Origin: Plicaturopsis crispa FD-325 SS-3
Lineage: Eukaryota > Basidiomycota > Agaricomycetes > Amylocorticiales > Amylocorticiaceae
Length of the DNA stretch: 64,000 nucleotides
Assembly (NCBI GenBank): GCA_000827205.1
Contig: KN832573.1
Span: forward strand, 219,610 to 283,609
Direction of reading: 5' to 3'
Shown here piece after piece: positions 33,974 through 45,664 of this stretch. The stretch's first letter is position 1. Each line of letters starts with the position of its first letter. The position numbers and the translations under genes are program-made. The notes beneath the pieces were generated by a model that had not been told where the DNA came from, ran no database searches, and worked only from the letters and a program-made list of their open reading frames with translations.

Positions 33974-35710
33974 ATGCACCCCGAACAACTTCAACACCCG
34001 TCCGGTTACGAGGACTTGCAGTCTACGCCGACATTTACCCCGCACCAGGAGGCGACAATGTTCTCCACGCAGCAGACAGCGCAAGGGGACCACCTCTTAC
34101 CGCCGACCTTCGCTCCCCACGGTGTCGATGCGGACTCCCAATTAATATTCCCCTCGCAAGAGTTCTCCGACACTCATGACCCCTTACACTCACAGTCCCC
34201 CCACTCATCCGGCCATGCCACTCCTCACCATCACCAGCTTGAAGGCTGGCCCTACTACAGCGATGGTCAGGAGGCTTACAGCGATGGCACCGAGCCATAT
34301 TCTTCGGATGGCCAAGCAGGCTTCCCATCTGCCTATGGAGGGCCATCCTACACCCAGATATCTCAGCAGGCAGAGGGGCCTGACGGCGAGGACCTGACCC
34401 CGCGCGACACGGTTGCTGGGTCCCTCGACCCGTCGACGGGAATTTTCTACCGCACACCACAGCACCCCCGCCTGCGTACAGCCCAGGCGTGCGAAAAGTG
34501 CCGCGTCCGGAAGGCCAAGGTATGATTTCAATCTCGACCGCCGTCGCTCAGTAGTCCGGATTCTAACGCTCCGTGTCGTCCGCAGTGCACCGGCGAGCAC
34601 CCATGCAAGCGCTGCGTCGCGCGGGGTCTCACCTGCGAGTACGCCGCCGAGGGCCGTATGCGTGGGCCCAACAAGCCCAAGATGCGCGACGCTAACGGCA
34701 ACATCATCGAGAACAAGCCGCGCCCGCGCAAGGCGTCAAAGCCCGTCGACCGGAGCGCACCGGCGTCCCCGCAGAAGGTTTCCGTCGCCCGCGCCAGGGC
34801 GGCCACGAAGGGGGAGATGCCCAACATGTCTTTGTCGTTCGCCGAGCACCGTCGCAACTCGATGAAGCCGCGCTCGTTCGCGGAGCGCCATCTGGACCGG
34901 CCGTCGCTCCCGGCGTTGCGCATGGACCTCAGCTCCGCCAAGTTCGGTGTACCTCTGGCCTCCACTGCGCCGCACACTCCGCTCCATCTGCAGGGCCACG
35001 ACACCCAGATGACCCCCTCGTCGGTGCAGCCCCGCGCGGCGCTCCCGAGCTACAACGAGCTCTCCCCGCTGTACGGCATCGCGCACCGCGCGTCGGTGCA
35101 CGGCATGTCGGAGGTGTCGAGCATCATGGCGATGAACTACGCCACCACGCCCGACAGGCTCTACCCGAACATCCACATGACCTCGCCGACCGTGGAGCAG
35201 ACTAGGTTTGCGATGGACAGTTTACTCCAGCCGTACCTCGAACGCGGACGGCGGGACAGCTATGCCAGCCAGTCCTCGGGCGAGATGTATTCGAGCGACA
35301 TGTCGATGGAAGAGTATGTTCTTTCCGCTTCCTCTACTTATCTCAACGTGCTAACCGTCGCTTTTAGTAACAGCGAGCACTCCAGCCTCTACAGGGAGTT
35401 CGGCTCCGAGTCCACAGGGTCGCTAGCTCTCCCCGCATACCAGCACGACTCGGGCGGTTCGTCTTCGCCGTCGCCGGGCTCAGCTTTCGAGCAGGACGTC
35501 GGGCTGGTTTATCACCCCGAGCCCACCGTGCCGTTCACCGCCAGCCAGATCGACGCATGGACTTGGAACGATCAAGGCCTACACGGCTTCGACAACAGGT
35601 TCGGACGCTCGCCGACGATGATCCAGACGGTGATGGACCAAAAGCCTTGGGACGGTCTGCAACGACCTTCCCTGGCATCCGACTTCCACTCCATGGAAGT
35701 CGAGGAATAG
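33974..35710 (+). CDS. Zn2Cys6 fungal transcription factor
   Basis: Three exons, 33974-34519, 34586-35313 and 35368-35710, give 538 aa. The binuclear zinc cluster spans the first splice near residues 173-200: ACEKCRVRKAK joined to CTGEHPCKRCVARGLTCEY, spacing C-x2-C-x6-C-x5-C-x2-C-x6-C, as in Gal4-type DNA-binding domains. A long acidic and Tyr/Ser-rich N-terminus (YSDGQEAYSDGTEPYSSDG) precedes it, and a basic linker (NKPRPRKASK) follows. No fungal middle-homology domain is visible. The second intron is 54 bp with no stop, so its retention would only add 18 residues. It may regulate neighbours such as the AA9 gene, but that is only suggested by proximity. Confidence 0.93.
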
Positions 35711-36189
35711 TTTCTTCCAAGTTTCTTCTCATTTCTCTCTTGTATATCATCTCGCGTCGCTCTCTAGGATCTATCCTGTACTTACTACTTACATCTCTGT
35801 GGACTTGCTAATCATCCAAGTACCGTCCTCGTCATCTTTTTCTCTGGGCTCTGGGCGTCTTTACATCTCGGACTTCATCATCTATCTGTATCACTACATT
35901 GTAACCCCTATATACATTGACAACTAGATTATTGGACTTTCCCTTCATTGCATCTTGCATAGAGTCGAACAACGCTAAGACCACAGGCACACGTACTTGG
36001 CGCAAGCCTGGTGTGATTACTCGAGACCACGAAGGCGAGATCGTGTATTTTGCAGCGCGCAAATCGCTGTTTAGGCCACGTGTTTCGCCCAGTCGGGCCT
36101 CCAGCAACAGGCATCCATTCAGTAGATGAAATCTCTGCGCGGATGCAAATCCAGTATGTCGTGCTCCTTTGGCCGTATCGAGAGTGAAC
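35711..36189. other. Intergenic region downstream of the Zn2Cys6 gene
   Basis: About 480 bp of 3' flank. No gene or repeat identified. Confidence 0.4.
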
Positions 36190-37190
36190 GCGTTTCCCCG
36201 GCACTCCAAATGCCGTCGCAGGAAAGAGCGAGTCGTACGGATCGTCGGGGTCGTCGGTGGACATGCACCACTGCAATTTTTCTGGGGGGTTGGAGTGCGT
36301 CGGCAAAAACTCGACGCTGACGAGGATAAGGAGGCTTGTACAACAGACTCACGTGTCGTGCACCGCTACCGCGCCCACTCTGTTGCGCATTGTTCGTATC
36401 ATGAGGCATGAATTTCCCCGCAAAATGTGGGGAGGGGGCACTAGGCCTTGACTGGACCAGGCGAGGGGAGAGAATGAATAGAGTTTTAGTGCCGCGGAGT
36501 CTGCTCGGGCAGAAAAAAGGTCGCACGCAGTCCTTGGTCCAGATCTCAACGATCTTGAAAGAAAGCACGCTGCCGGCGGTCAAGATTACGCCGCACTGGC
36601 GAGATAGCAATTCGACATCTTGTGCTGCGCCTGGTCCAAACGTCGCGTCTGCTTGGCAGGGCTTGAAAGTATTGTAGCACTCCAGGTACCGGGAACTCCA
36701 GTCTCCGGCACGATTGAAGTCCTCGGGCTCGTCGGTGTGCTGATACGACTACAATTTTTTGGGGGGATGGAGTGCATTAGCGAAAAATGGACGCAGACGA
36801 TGACGAGGCAAGAATAACTTCGAAAAGAGCAATAGAGCATGTCAGTCACACTAAGAATCGATGTTTTGCGAGCCCTACCACGGGGCATGAACCACCTGCA
36901 GAACGTGGGGACTCGGAGGGCACTAGGCCCTTGGAGTGACCAGGCAATGGGATAGAGTTACAGTGCCGCGGGGTGTGCTAGGGTGTGCTCGAGCCGATAA
37001 AGAGGGTCGCAATCGTTGGACCTCATCTTTGCGATCCTCACGTATCCAGCGGTCTGGAACGCGCCGCAATGGCGAAATCGGTGGATTTGTAACGTTCTCG
37101 ACATCTCATGTCGTGCGTCGCGATGCGAATGAAGCCGTCCTAGCCTCTGGGCCTGGAAGGGCTTGGAAATGGCGCTGTAGTTTTGCAGTC
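36190..37190. repeat. Diverged tandem duplication, two units of about 480-500 bp
   Basis: Unit 1 (about 36190-36680) and unit 2 (about 36680-37190) share ordered blocks offset by 480-490 bp: GCACTCCARRTRCC at 36198 and 36678; caatttttctggggggttgg near 36270 against caattttttggggggatgg near 36753; gggcactaggcc near 36437 against 36918; AGTGCCGCGG near 36488 and 36969; and TTAC or GCGCCGCA(C/A)TGGCGA near 36588 and 37064. On the minus strand a frame of about 73 codons crosses the unit junction (about 36748-36529; includes SRQCGVILTAGSVLSFKIVE), suggesting the unit came from coding sequence. I do not recognise the family and call no gene. Confidence 0.6.
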
Positions 37191-38101
37191 GTGAGATCAA
37201 GACATGTGTTCGAGCGCACTCATGGGAAATCCCCATGTTCTAGATGAGTCAGGCGTGATCGCGTTATATCGTGCATACAGCGAGTGCAGTGGTCTTGCTG
37301 CACCACTTACTTCTTTCTATGGCAGTGGATGCTCGCCTCTGTAGACGCTTTTTCCGAGAGAGAGAGATCATCTAGTGTGCGCGATTAGCAGGCCGTCAAA
37401 CGGTGTTGGAACTAGGGCAAAATTGAACCTACTTGGACTCGAAATGAATAGGGGCCTGTTCGTAGTGTTACGTAAGTGCATAGCCTCTTATTCCATTACC
37501 CCAAATTAGCCCCAAACACAGAAACTTAGCTTCCACAACGAGCATGCTACTTACCACAGAACGATCTTCAATCTTCAAGAATGGGCCTGTGCTTTTCCGT
37601 TCGAGAGAATCGTTGACCCTCCTAACGGTACAAGCGCAGACAAGTGCACATGTGTAACTCATCATCTCGGCAAAATCACGCATGCTTTGTGCAGGTAGGC
37701 CAGTTTTCGCCGTACGCATCAGTGAACGTTGAACACCTGACATGACACCAAACTCGACGCTGCACGTCAACTGCACCTTGAATCCTCGAGTTTTATTCCC
37801 TCGGGCCTACATATGCCAAGGCACCGCCCGTGCGTCATTATAATTATGGAGGAATCCAGTACTTTGCGGGGATGCGGGGGCAGTGCTGCTGACACCCTGT
37901 CGGCCATCATCCGGACGCACATGGCCGCAATGATATTCGTATATCATATCGTGCGTTTGCCAACGCCGGCCCCAACTAGCCTTGAAACCTGCCAAAAAGC
38001 TCTGCAAGCTGTCCATATTAGCAATTTTCACGTTCCTGCCGGGATCGCTGGAGCGGGTTTATAACGATTTTCCCTCCATCAATATCCTACTAGATCCTCC
38101 C
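37191..38101. other. Intergenic region upstream of the GMC oxidase gene
   Basis: About 0.9 kb with short frames only. A weak TATA-like tataac lies about 40 bp before the GMC start. Confidence 0.4.
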
Positions 38102-40526
38102 ATGTTCTCTGCCATCCCCTTGGTGGCTCTTGGCCTCGCCGCGCAAACCGTCGCAGGCCCATCGAAACGTGCTACTACGTATGGTGTCACGTCGACCACC
38201 TCTGCGGCCGCGTCCCAGACATTCGACTATATTGTCGTAGGCGGAGGACTTGCCGGAACGACCGTCGCGTCGCGGCTCTCGGAGAACTCTAATGTTACTG
38301 TACTACTCGTAGAAGCCGGGAACGACGACAGGACCGACGAGAGAGTATACGACATTTACCAGTACAGCGCAGCATTCGGGACATCGCTTGACTGGGCTTG
38401 GAGTGCAGAGCAGGGAAAAATCATCCACGGGTAAGCATTTCCACCCATGCTTGCCGAAATATTATGTTGATACCCACTTCTGTAGCGGTAAGACGTTAGG
38501 AGGGTCTTCTTCCATTAACGGAGGACACTGGACGCGCGGTCTCAATGCACAGTACGATGCGTTGACGTCCCTATTGGAGTCATCGGATGCCGACGCCGGG
38601 TGGGATTGGAATGGCCTCTTCACGTACATGAAAAAGGTCCGTGCATTTTCTGTACATGTGCCGACCCCGCTTAGTGATCGGATATTTCTCTAGTCTGAAG
38701 GATTCTCGGCTCCCAACGACGGACAGGCTGCCAAAGGCGCGCAGTCGATCGCATCGTACCATGGAACCGATGGGCCCGTACAAGTCACATATCCTGACGC
38801 AATGTACGGCGGCCCGGAGCAGCCTGATTTCGTGGACACGATTGTGAACTTGACTGGTATCAAACACTACAAGGACCTTAACGGTGGAACTCCCAATTGC
38901 GTCTCGATAACGCCCTTGGTATGTTTCGCCCCTTACTTTTATCGAACCCCCGTTAAGTATCTGCAGAGTCTGAATTGGCACGATTCGGACCATCGCTCCT
39001 CTTCCGCCGAGGCCTATCTGACACCAAAGGAAAGCACGGCTGAAAACTGGTTGACGCTGGTTGGCCATATGGTCAGTGCCTTTCATGCCGGTGTTGTCGG
39101 ATGCGTTTTGACAGTGCATTCAGGTCAACAAGTTGACGTGGTCCAATGGTACTGGAACTCTCACAGCTAGCGGCATCCAATTTAGTCCCGCGGATACCCC
39201 AGGATCGACCTACACCGCGGAAGCTCGCAAGGAGGTCATCATTGCAGCAGGAGCAATCCAGGTATTTTCCAAACCAAAGCAGCACTTACCGTTTCTCATC
39301 TTTCGAGCTATAGACGCCGGCTCTCTTGCAGCTGTCTGGTATCGGTGACCCTGCACTGCTCAACAAGCTCGGTATCACGACCCGCGTGAATTTGACAACC
39401 GTAGGAAAGAACCTTCAGGAGCAGGTGGGTTTATATCCGCAGAGGCTGTGTCTTGTTATTCATATTTCTCGTAGACCATGAACTCTCTTGGAGCCGGTGG
39501 AAACGGCTTCGACAAAGGCGGCGATGGACCATCGGACGCGATCGCCTACCCCAATTTGTACCAGCTGTTCGGGAGTGAGGCGAATGCCACCGCACAAAAG
39601 ATCCAGTCCTCGCTCTCCTCGTGGGCTTCCTCTCAGGCTGGCTCGGCGCTTTCTGCATCAGCGCTCGAGGAGATCTACCAGACCCAGGCGGACTTGATCA
39701 TCAACAAGAACGGTAAGGATCATCTACACATATTCCGTGGGGCGTCAAAGCTGACCTCTGCTCTTAGCCCCCGTTGTCGAGCTCTTTTACGACACTGGTT
39801 ACCCCGAGTGAGTTGAGAGACGTTTATCTTGCGCTCACCTGGCTAATGACCACTTCAGTGCGCTTGGTATCGATATGTGGCAACTTCTTCCCTTCAGCAG
39901 AGGAAGTGTTCAGATTACGGTAAGCTGTCTTGGGACCCTTGATGTTCCATTATTTACAACTCCGGAATATGTAGAGCACGGACCCGAGAACCAAGCCGTC
40001 TATCCAGGTCAACTACTTCGGCGTAGACTACGATCTCTCCGTTCAAATCGCAGGCGCCCGCCTGTCGAGGAAGATCCTCAGTAGCCCGCCCCTGAGGTAA
40101 GCGATGTCTTCGCATCTCCGATTTTCCATCGTCTTACCGGGCTTCTTCGTAGCTCGCTTTCGACTGGCGAGACACAGCCCGGGCTGGACGTTGTCCCCAA
40201 TAACAGCGATGGCGGATCCGATGCTGACTGGAAAGCGTGGATCCTTGACCCCGACGCTGGCTTCTCGTCCGTTGCGCATCCCATTGGAACGGTCAGTGAT
40301 CATGTCTTTGCACTTTTCCCATCATACTAACGGTTATGGTGTCCAGGCTGCGATGATGAAACGGAGCCTGGGCGGCGTCGTCGACGCACAATTGAAAGTT
40401 TACGACACTGCAAACGTTCGCGTCGTCGACGCTTCCGTTCTACCGCTCCAGATGTCTGCCCATCTCTCGAGCACGCTCTATGGTATCGCCGAGAAAGCTG
40501 CCGACATAATCAAGGCGGCGCAGTAA
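38102..40526 (+). CDS. Secreted GMC oxidoreductase (AA3 family, glucose-oxidase-like)
   Basis: Twelve exons (38102-38430, 38486-38636, 38694-38918, 38967-39071, 39124-39261, 39314-39424, 39475-39712, 39768-39807, 39859-39919, 39975-40096, 40153-40291, 40347-40526) give 612 aa. The order is: signal peptide MFSAIPLVALGLAAQTVAG; FAD dinucleotide-binding motif YIVVGGGLAGTTVASRLSE; GMC signature GKTLGGSSSINGGHWTRG; second signature in GAIQTPALLQLSGIGDP; and the C-terminal block AHPIGTAAMMKRSLGGVVDA ... VVDASVLPLQMSAHLSSTLY with the expected catalytic His. GMC oxidases of this group oxidise sugars or alcohols and may give H2O2 that feeds LPMOs and peroxidases. Substrate cannot be read from sequence. 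All exon phases close, so the gene looks intact. Confidence 0.93.
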
Positions 40527-40750
40527 TCCGGGCATAGCTCGATTCCAAAACACTATCTGGATTTAGGATTGGATGGACTACCACAGTATATACAGATCAT
40601 CTATCACGGACTTGCGTCTTACTACTCGCGCTGACGGCTTGCCCTTCTTTACGGACTTCACTAACTGCCCCTTCGTTGCATTTACCATGTTACAATTACA
40701 AAAATAATATTCGTCGTTGACCATCACGTCCATCAGCATTCAGTAAGCAT

Positions 40751-41766
40751 TCAGTGGCCTTTGGGCCAATGCTTTCCTTGCCATTGCTCTACTAGTTTGG
40801 CCAGCTCCACGAGCGAGCCGCTAGGTATCATAACGTCCACCTCCCCACCCTCCTTCTTCGTCTTTACTAGGGCCGTCACCTCGGGTTTATCCTCGGTAGG
40901 GCGGGGGATGTAGATCGACTTCAGTCCCGCACGCATAGCACCGCGGAGGTCGCCAATGTGCGCCGCGACCATGGCGACCTGGTGTGGCTGGAGGGAGAGA
41001 TACGATGCGGCGCCTTGATACGTTTTCGGGTGTCTGTCGACCGGACTGTCAATAACATCCCTGCATTCGCGACAGGGTGGGTAGCGTACGGCTTATAAAT
41101 CCCGAAGATCTCTCCGGAGAATATGACATCCCAGTCGAGATCTGCGTTTTTAGCCTGGAAAAATCAGTGAGTTTTGTTGCTATCTCTGAGCATAGTGAGC
41201 GCAGACCATGTCCGCTAACAATCGAACGTTTCCGTTCGAAAGTACGGCAGTGATGAAGTGTTTGTTCAGCAGGCGGATCCCCTCGGATACATCTGGCCAT
41301 CCTATACAACGCAGTCCAGTCAGCTGTCTTCCTCTTGACATTGCTTGAGGTACGCTAGCTTGAGCTTGCCTGGGAGACGGTGCCAAATTAAATTTAGGTC
41401 CTGGAGTGCAGCTTCGTCCCACAACGGCTTCAAATGGGACCAACGTGGGCTAGCAAGCATCTCGTCTAGAAGCTACGTGCCTTCTGCGTCAATTTCGAGT
41501 CTCTAAGAGTGTCCTGGCACAATTACCTGCCTATGCAGAACATCGACTACGAGGGGCCCTTCGCCGCCACCAGCGATGTGCGCAACCACTCGATAGTAAC
41601 CTTGCCGCCATTCGTCGGCGAAAGCATACGCATCCTCCTCCGAAATATGGTCTGGCGCGATGCGTCGGAGTTCCAAGGCAACACCCTCGCGGTAGTTCAC
41701 GATCGTGCCAAAGACATCGAATGCAAGGGCTTGCACTCCGTCAAGTGGGTTATCAGTGTCGGCCAT
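40751..41766 (-). CDS. Type II haloacid dehalogenase-like hydrolase
   Basis: Five exons, 41527-41766, 41370-41472, 41207-41301, 41090-41154 and 40751-41045, give 265 aa. HAD motif I is ALAFDVFGTIVNYREG with the nucleophilic Asp near residue 17. Motif II sits in TAVLSNGNVRLLADM, the downstream Lys lies near IFGIYKP, and the last motif is VAMVAAHIGDLRGAMRAGLK with the acidic metal ligand. This pattern fits the 2-haloacid dehalogenase group; the natural substrate in fungi is unknown. The second intron (41302-41369) begins with GC rather than GT (gcaagctc), a known minor donor class. The fourth intron is only 44 bp. A TATA-like box lies about 45 bp upstream. Confidence 0.9.
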
Positions 41767-41808
41767 TGTGAGGACGGTGGTTTCTGGGGATTGAAAAGGG
41801 ACAGTGGG

Positions 41809-41816
41809 TTTTATAT
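41809..41816 (-). promoter_or_regulatory. TATA-like box of the HAD gene
   Basis: ATATAAAA on the minus strand about 45 bp upstream of the start codon at 41766. Confidence 0.45.
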
Positions 41817-42168
41817 CTGCTGGGGTCTACCCTGAGAGCTCCTGAGAGCCCGATACAGAATTACTTTGTTGAGAGCGTTGCACCGCGAGTCTCGGCGTGC
41901 AAAACCACGTCCTTGACAAAGAAAAACGGTGAGAAGTGGACTCTTCTTGACGTTGTAGAGTACAGTAGGGCGCGTCGACGTTAGTCCGTTCCAGATAGAT
42001 GGTAATATTCCTGTAGGAAATCCGTATGTTCGCGAGTTGTGTGACTCGGACGAGCTGGAGACGAAAGCTCGGACCGGGATATGAATGTCGGAAATCAGGT
42101 GCAAGTCGCGTTGGATCACACGTGCGTTTTTGACGGTTAAAGTTGCACTTTGCATACTGGACTTCAAG
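41817..42168. other. Short intergenic region before tRNA-Gly
   Basis: About 350 bp with no recognisable gene; should carry the upstream regions of the HAD gene and the tRNA. Confidence 0.4.
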
Positions 42169-42254
42169 ACACCTATGGTGAAGTGGTTATCATGCTTGCC
42201 TTCCATGGATTTGTCCATAAAGCAAGCGGCACGGGTTCAATTCCCGTTGGGTGT
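42169..42254 (+). tRNA. tRNA-Gly (anticodon TCC) with a 15-nt intron
   Basis: Reads as a full cloverleaf. Acceptor ACACCTA pairs with TGGGTGT. The D stem is GTGA/TCAT around AGTGGTTA. The anticodon stem is CTTGC/GCAAG around the loop CTTCCA-A with anticodon TCC. The T arm is ACGGG-TTCAATT-CCCGT. A 15-nt intron (tggatttgtccataa) interrupts the loop one base 3' of the anticodon, the canonical nuclear position. A T-rich Pol III terminator-like run (atttatttt) follows directly. The segment ATGGTGAAGTGGTTATCA is typical of fungal tRNA-Gly(TCC). Confidence 0.9.
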
Positions 42255-42539
42255 ATTTATTTTGTCCAGCATTAATATGGGTTTTAATGCCTTTTTACCG
42301 TCGAACGTTGAAAGGAGGGGAGGGTGGAGGGCATGATGCATAATTTGGAAGGAAATCATCTAAAATAATACTTAATATCTTTTTTAGCCTTGGTGTAGGT
42401 CGGAGAGTAAAGGGAACAAGCTAAATCATATTCAAAGTGTATTGATTTACTATGTATGGACGTATTGTGTTCACTCGCCCATACACCAAGTCGACAAGAG
42501 GAACGCGTCGACAGCAAGGTAGTAAGTAGTAGCAAAATA

Positions 42540-44847
42540 TTACGAGGCATTGCGCGGTGTCAAAGAGACGAGGAGAGGACCCTTTATCGTGAGAAAACAG
42601 TCGCGCAAGTCCTCCTCCCATTTCTCCGGCACGAATCCGTCCGCGAAGCGCATGTCAAACTGCTGGAGGAGCCAGCATAGTACGAGCCGCATCTCCTGGT
42701 AGGCCAGTGTCTTCCCGGCACAAATCGCCGGGCCAAATGAGAATGGGACGAACGCCGAGGTGTCGTGGCGCACATCTCCCTTGTAGTCGGGCGAGTGGAG
42801 CGAGCCGGGCTGGTCTGCGGGCAACCACCTCTCCGGGATGAAGGCATCCGGCATCGGCGAGAAGTACTCGGGGCGTCGGTGTATAGAGTAGAAATGAACA
42901 AATGCAACGGTGCCTTCCGGAAGCACGCTGTCGTGTCGTTGAGGTCAATAGCCTTTCGCTTCTAAAGTGGGAAGTGGCTTACTGTGGCCCGATTGCCTTC
43001 GCGCCTGCTCCTTGTGGCACCGCGCGCTGGCTTCCGCCGAGGACTGGGGGAAATAGCCGAAGAGCCTCATTTCTGGAGAATCCAAAAGATTAATATAGTC
43101 GCCGTATTGAATCTTGGCACAGCGTACATCACCGCGTTGAGGTAGGACATGCCTGCCTGGCGCGTCGTGTTTGTAGGCTCCTCGCCAGGTGGGAAGTTCG
43201 CGTCAATCTCGGCCTGCAGGCGAGTGTACGCCGCACGGTTCTGCAGCAGATACCAGATGACCGTAGCGATAGCAGTAGCCGTAGTATCGCTTCCTGTTCT
43301 CGAACAGATTGTTAGTACCTATTGGAAGCGCGGACGCTAGAGCATACCGGCCACGATAGCTAGAGCTCCATCAGACACTCCCTCGTGCATTGGCGGCGGT
43401 GTTGCTTCGGCCCCGTCTTCGTTAAACTGCCGGTGCAAGGTGGGTCAAGCTGTACGCCACGCTGTAGTCGGAGAAAAGTACTTACCAAATAGTGGAAGAG
43501 ATCTTTCTGCATCGACCCTTCCGCTTTCCGGATCTGTGCCCGCGCAACCGCAAATGCTTGGAATCGTTTGCGGTTTTTCCCCAAACCGGGAAGCATCCTG
43601 TAGTACGTAGTTACCCAAGGAACGTGGCCGAGGGGAAGCACATCCCTAAATTCATGAGAGGTCAGGGAAGTGCGTCGCTGAGCTGGACTGAAAGAAACCA
43701 TACGCAAGTCCATTTTCGAGCATGTGCCATAGACCACCGGTATCACCTGAGCTCATCATCTCAGAGCCCCCGCCGAAACTGTTGAAAACGGTCAGCATCA
43801 AGAAGCATTGTTGAAATCGTGCCGAGTACTCACGCCATGTCGCTCATGAAGTCATATCTAAAAGTATCAAGGGATGAGTCCCTGTGAAGAAAAGCGCATA
43901 ACCTCGACGGAGCACGTACGCAAAGAAACTGATCCACTGTGTCATGTCAACAGCTCCCTTCTGCGCAGCTAGAGCCGACACCAACTGCGACGTGCGGCGC
44001 TCGATGATGATCTCATAGTCCTTCAGTGCAGTCGAGTTCAGGCCTCTGAGCCATGGTTTCCGGCGACGCGCATGGTCCTTTGCGTCGGTCAATGCGATCA
44101 AAGTTTTGGTCTTCTGCTTTGAGAGCCTACGCCCTTCCCAGACTGGATGAGATCATTATGTGAGCCCACTGGACGGATGAAAGAGGCGAAGAGTAATTAC
44201 TGGGACCCTTGGGCAGACCGTTGGGGCCCATCAGCGGAGCAATTACACTCGCGTCACAGAACGAGAGCTCATTGGGACCTGGCCGTGTCAGAAGCATTAG
44301 TCGTCTTCAAGCTTGACGGTATGCGAAAGGACACATACCAGTCCGTACGACCGGGCCATACTTGTTGTGTAATTCCTCATAGTAGATATGCTGCTTGCCG
44401 GATAGACATTTATACGCGAGCCACAACTTGGAGAGCTTGCACAGAATGGGCCCGGGGTACCTTGCGAGTGGGTGGAACGGGGAGAGACGATAAACGACGA
44501 GGGATGTTACGAGACTGGCGAGGTATATTCCAAATGTGAGGACAAAGGCTTGTCCACGGTGCTCGAAGCTTTCTTCAAGAATGAGAGAGAGTACGAAGGG
44601 TGCAACGAGCAGCAGAACTGCATGGGCCAGTGGACGGCGAGGCTCCATGGACTTGAAAGCGAAGTGACAAGCCTAGTAATCATGATCGACACCAAAGTCA
44701 CTTCAGTCAAGACTTTCTCAATTGATGATATGACTAGACATGACTTACCAGTCCAGCACCTGCGGCAAAGATAACAGCGTCCTGACGGGACAGCCCGAGA
44801 GAAAGACTCGGGATCATAAACGTAGCTGAGTCGCTGACGGGAGACAT
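42540..44847 (-). CDS. Cytochrome P450 monooxygenase
   Basis: Multi-exon gene (about ten introns) read from 44847 down to the stop at 42540. The N-terminus has several hydrophobic helices (DAVIFAAGAGL, then after a splice PLAHAVLLLVAPFVLSLIL and VLTFGIYLASLVTSLVVYRL) before the proline hinge HPLARYPGPILCKLSKLW, a layout common in basidiomycete P450s. The I helix reads LAIVAGSDTTATAIATVIW, the K-helix ExxR is EALR in MNEALRLFPP, the PERF-type motif is FIPERWLP, and the heme loop is PFSFGPAICAGKTLAYQEMR with the Cys ligand. It should be an ER-anchored monooxygenase of xenobiotics or secondary metabolites. Family number is not assigned. Start choice rests on the in-frame splice to ACHFAFKSMEPRR. 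Confidence 0.9.
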
Positions 44848-45664
44848 GTCAGTTGCGGTAGCTTGTACGATGAGTGCTTTCAAAGTAGTATACGCACCTT
44901 TATATATGTACCGCGAATTCGAAAGAACCGCTGTCCGCATAAAGGACAATTACACACCGTTTGCAGTTGGCTTCTTCTCCGTATCATCATCGGCCGGCCA
45001 CCGTGCACTGGTGTATACATGCGTAAATGGCGTTAGTAAAGCACGGAGCTCCAACGGATATTCGAGTGTCGATACCAGCATACTCGCTCCATTCGCCAAA
45101 TTCTGCGCCGATGTTTGCACGGTTAGTAAGTATGTATGTATCCCAAAGCCGTTTGCCAGCGGACTTAGTACACGGACGTCCGCTACAGGCCTGTCCGTCA
45201 GCAAACGGTAAGTAGCTGTTGGTGACCTCAAACGTCAACGCGTCAACCGTAATATGCAGTGCGCGGTGCAATCAAGGTGCAATTGGGAATAACTCAGCAT
45301 GAGGACTAGCCGACGATTTGCGCCCCTACGTGACGATACTGAGTACTGAGTAGCTTGGACGAGTGTGGAGTGGCCAGCGTGGTCGCCGTCGCCATCGGGT
45401 CGTGGTGGTTATTAGCAAGGCTTAGCAGTTCGCTATCGCCGTTAACGCTGCATGTTGAACCAGCCGAATAGGATTTGAATTTATACACAAACACACACCG
45501 TAGTGCTCATAAGATGCCATAGCTAGTCTCAAAAACGTCGACGAGAGTCGGAACACTGTACAATGAAATTGACGAAGAAAGAGTATGATTACAGCGCCCA
45601 TAATAACGAGACACTCCCAAGTCCTCCCACTAGATCCCGATAGAAACTGATACAGAATTATACT
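44848..45664. other. Intergenic region between P450 start and POT copy 2 stop
   Basis: About 0.8 kb with overlapping short frames on both strands, none with family resemblance. Confidence 0.45.
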
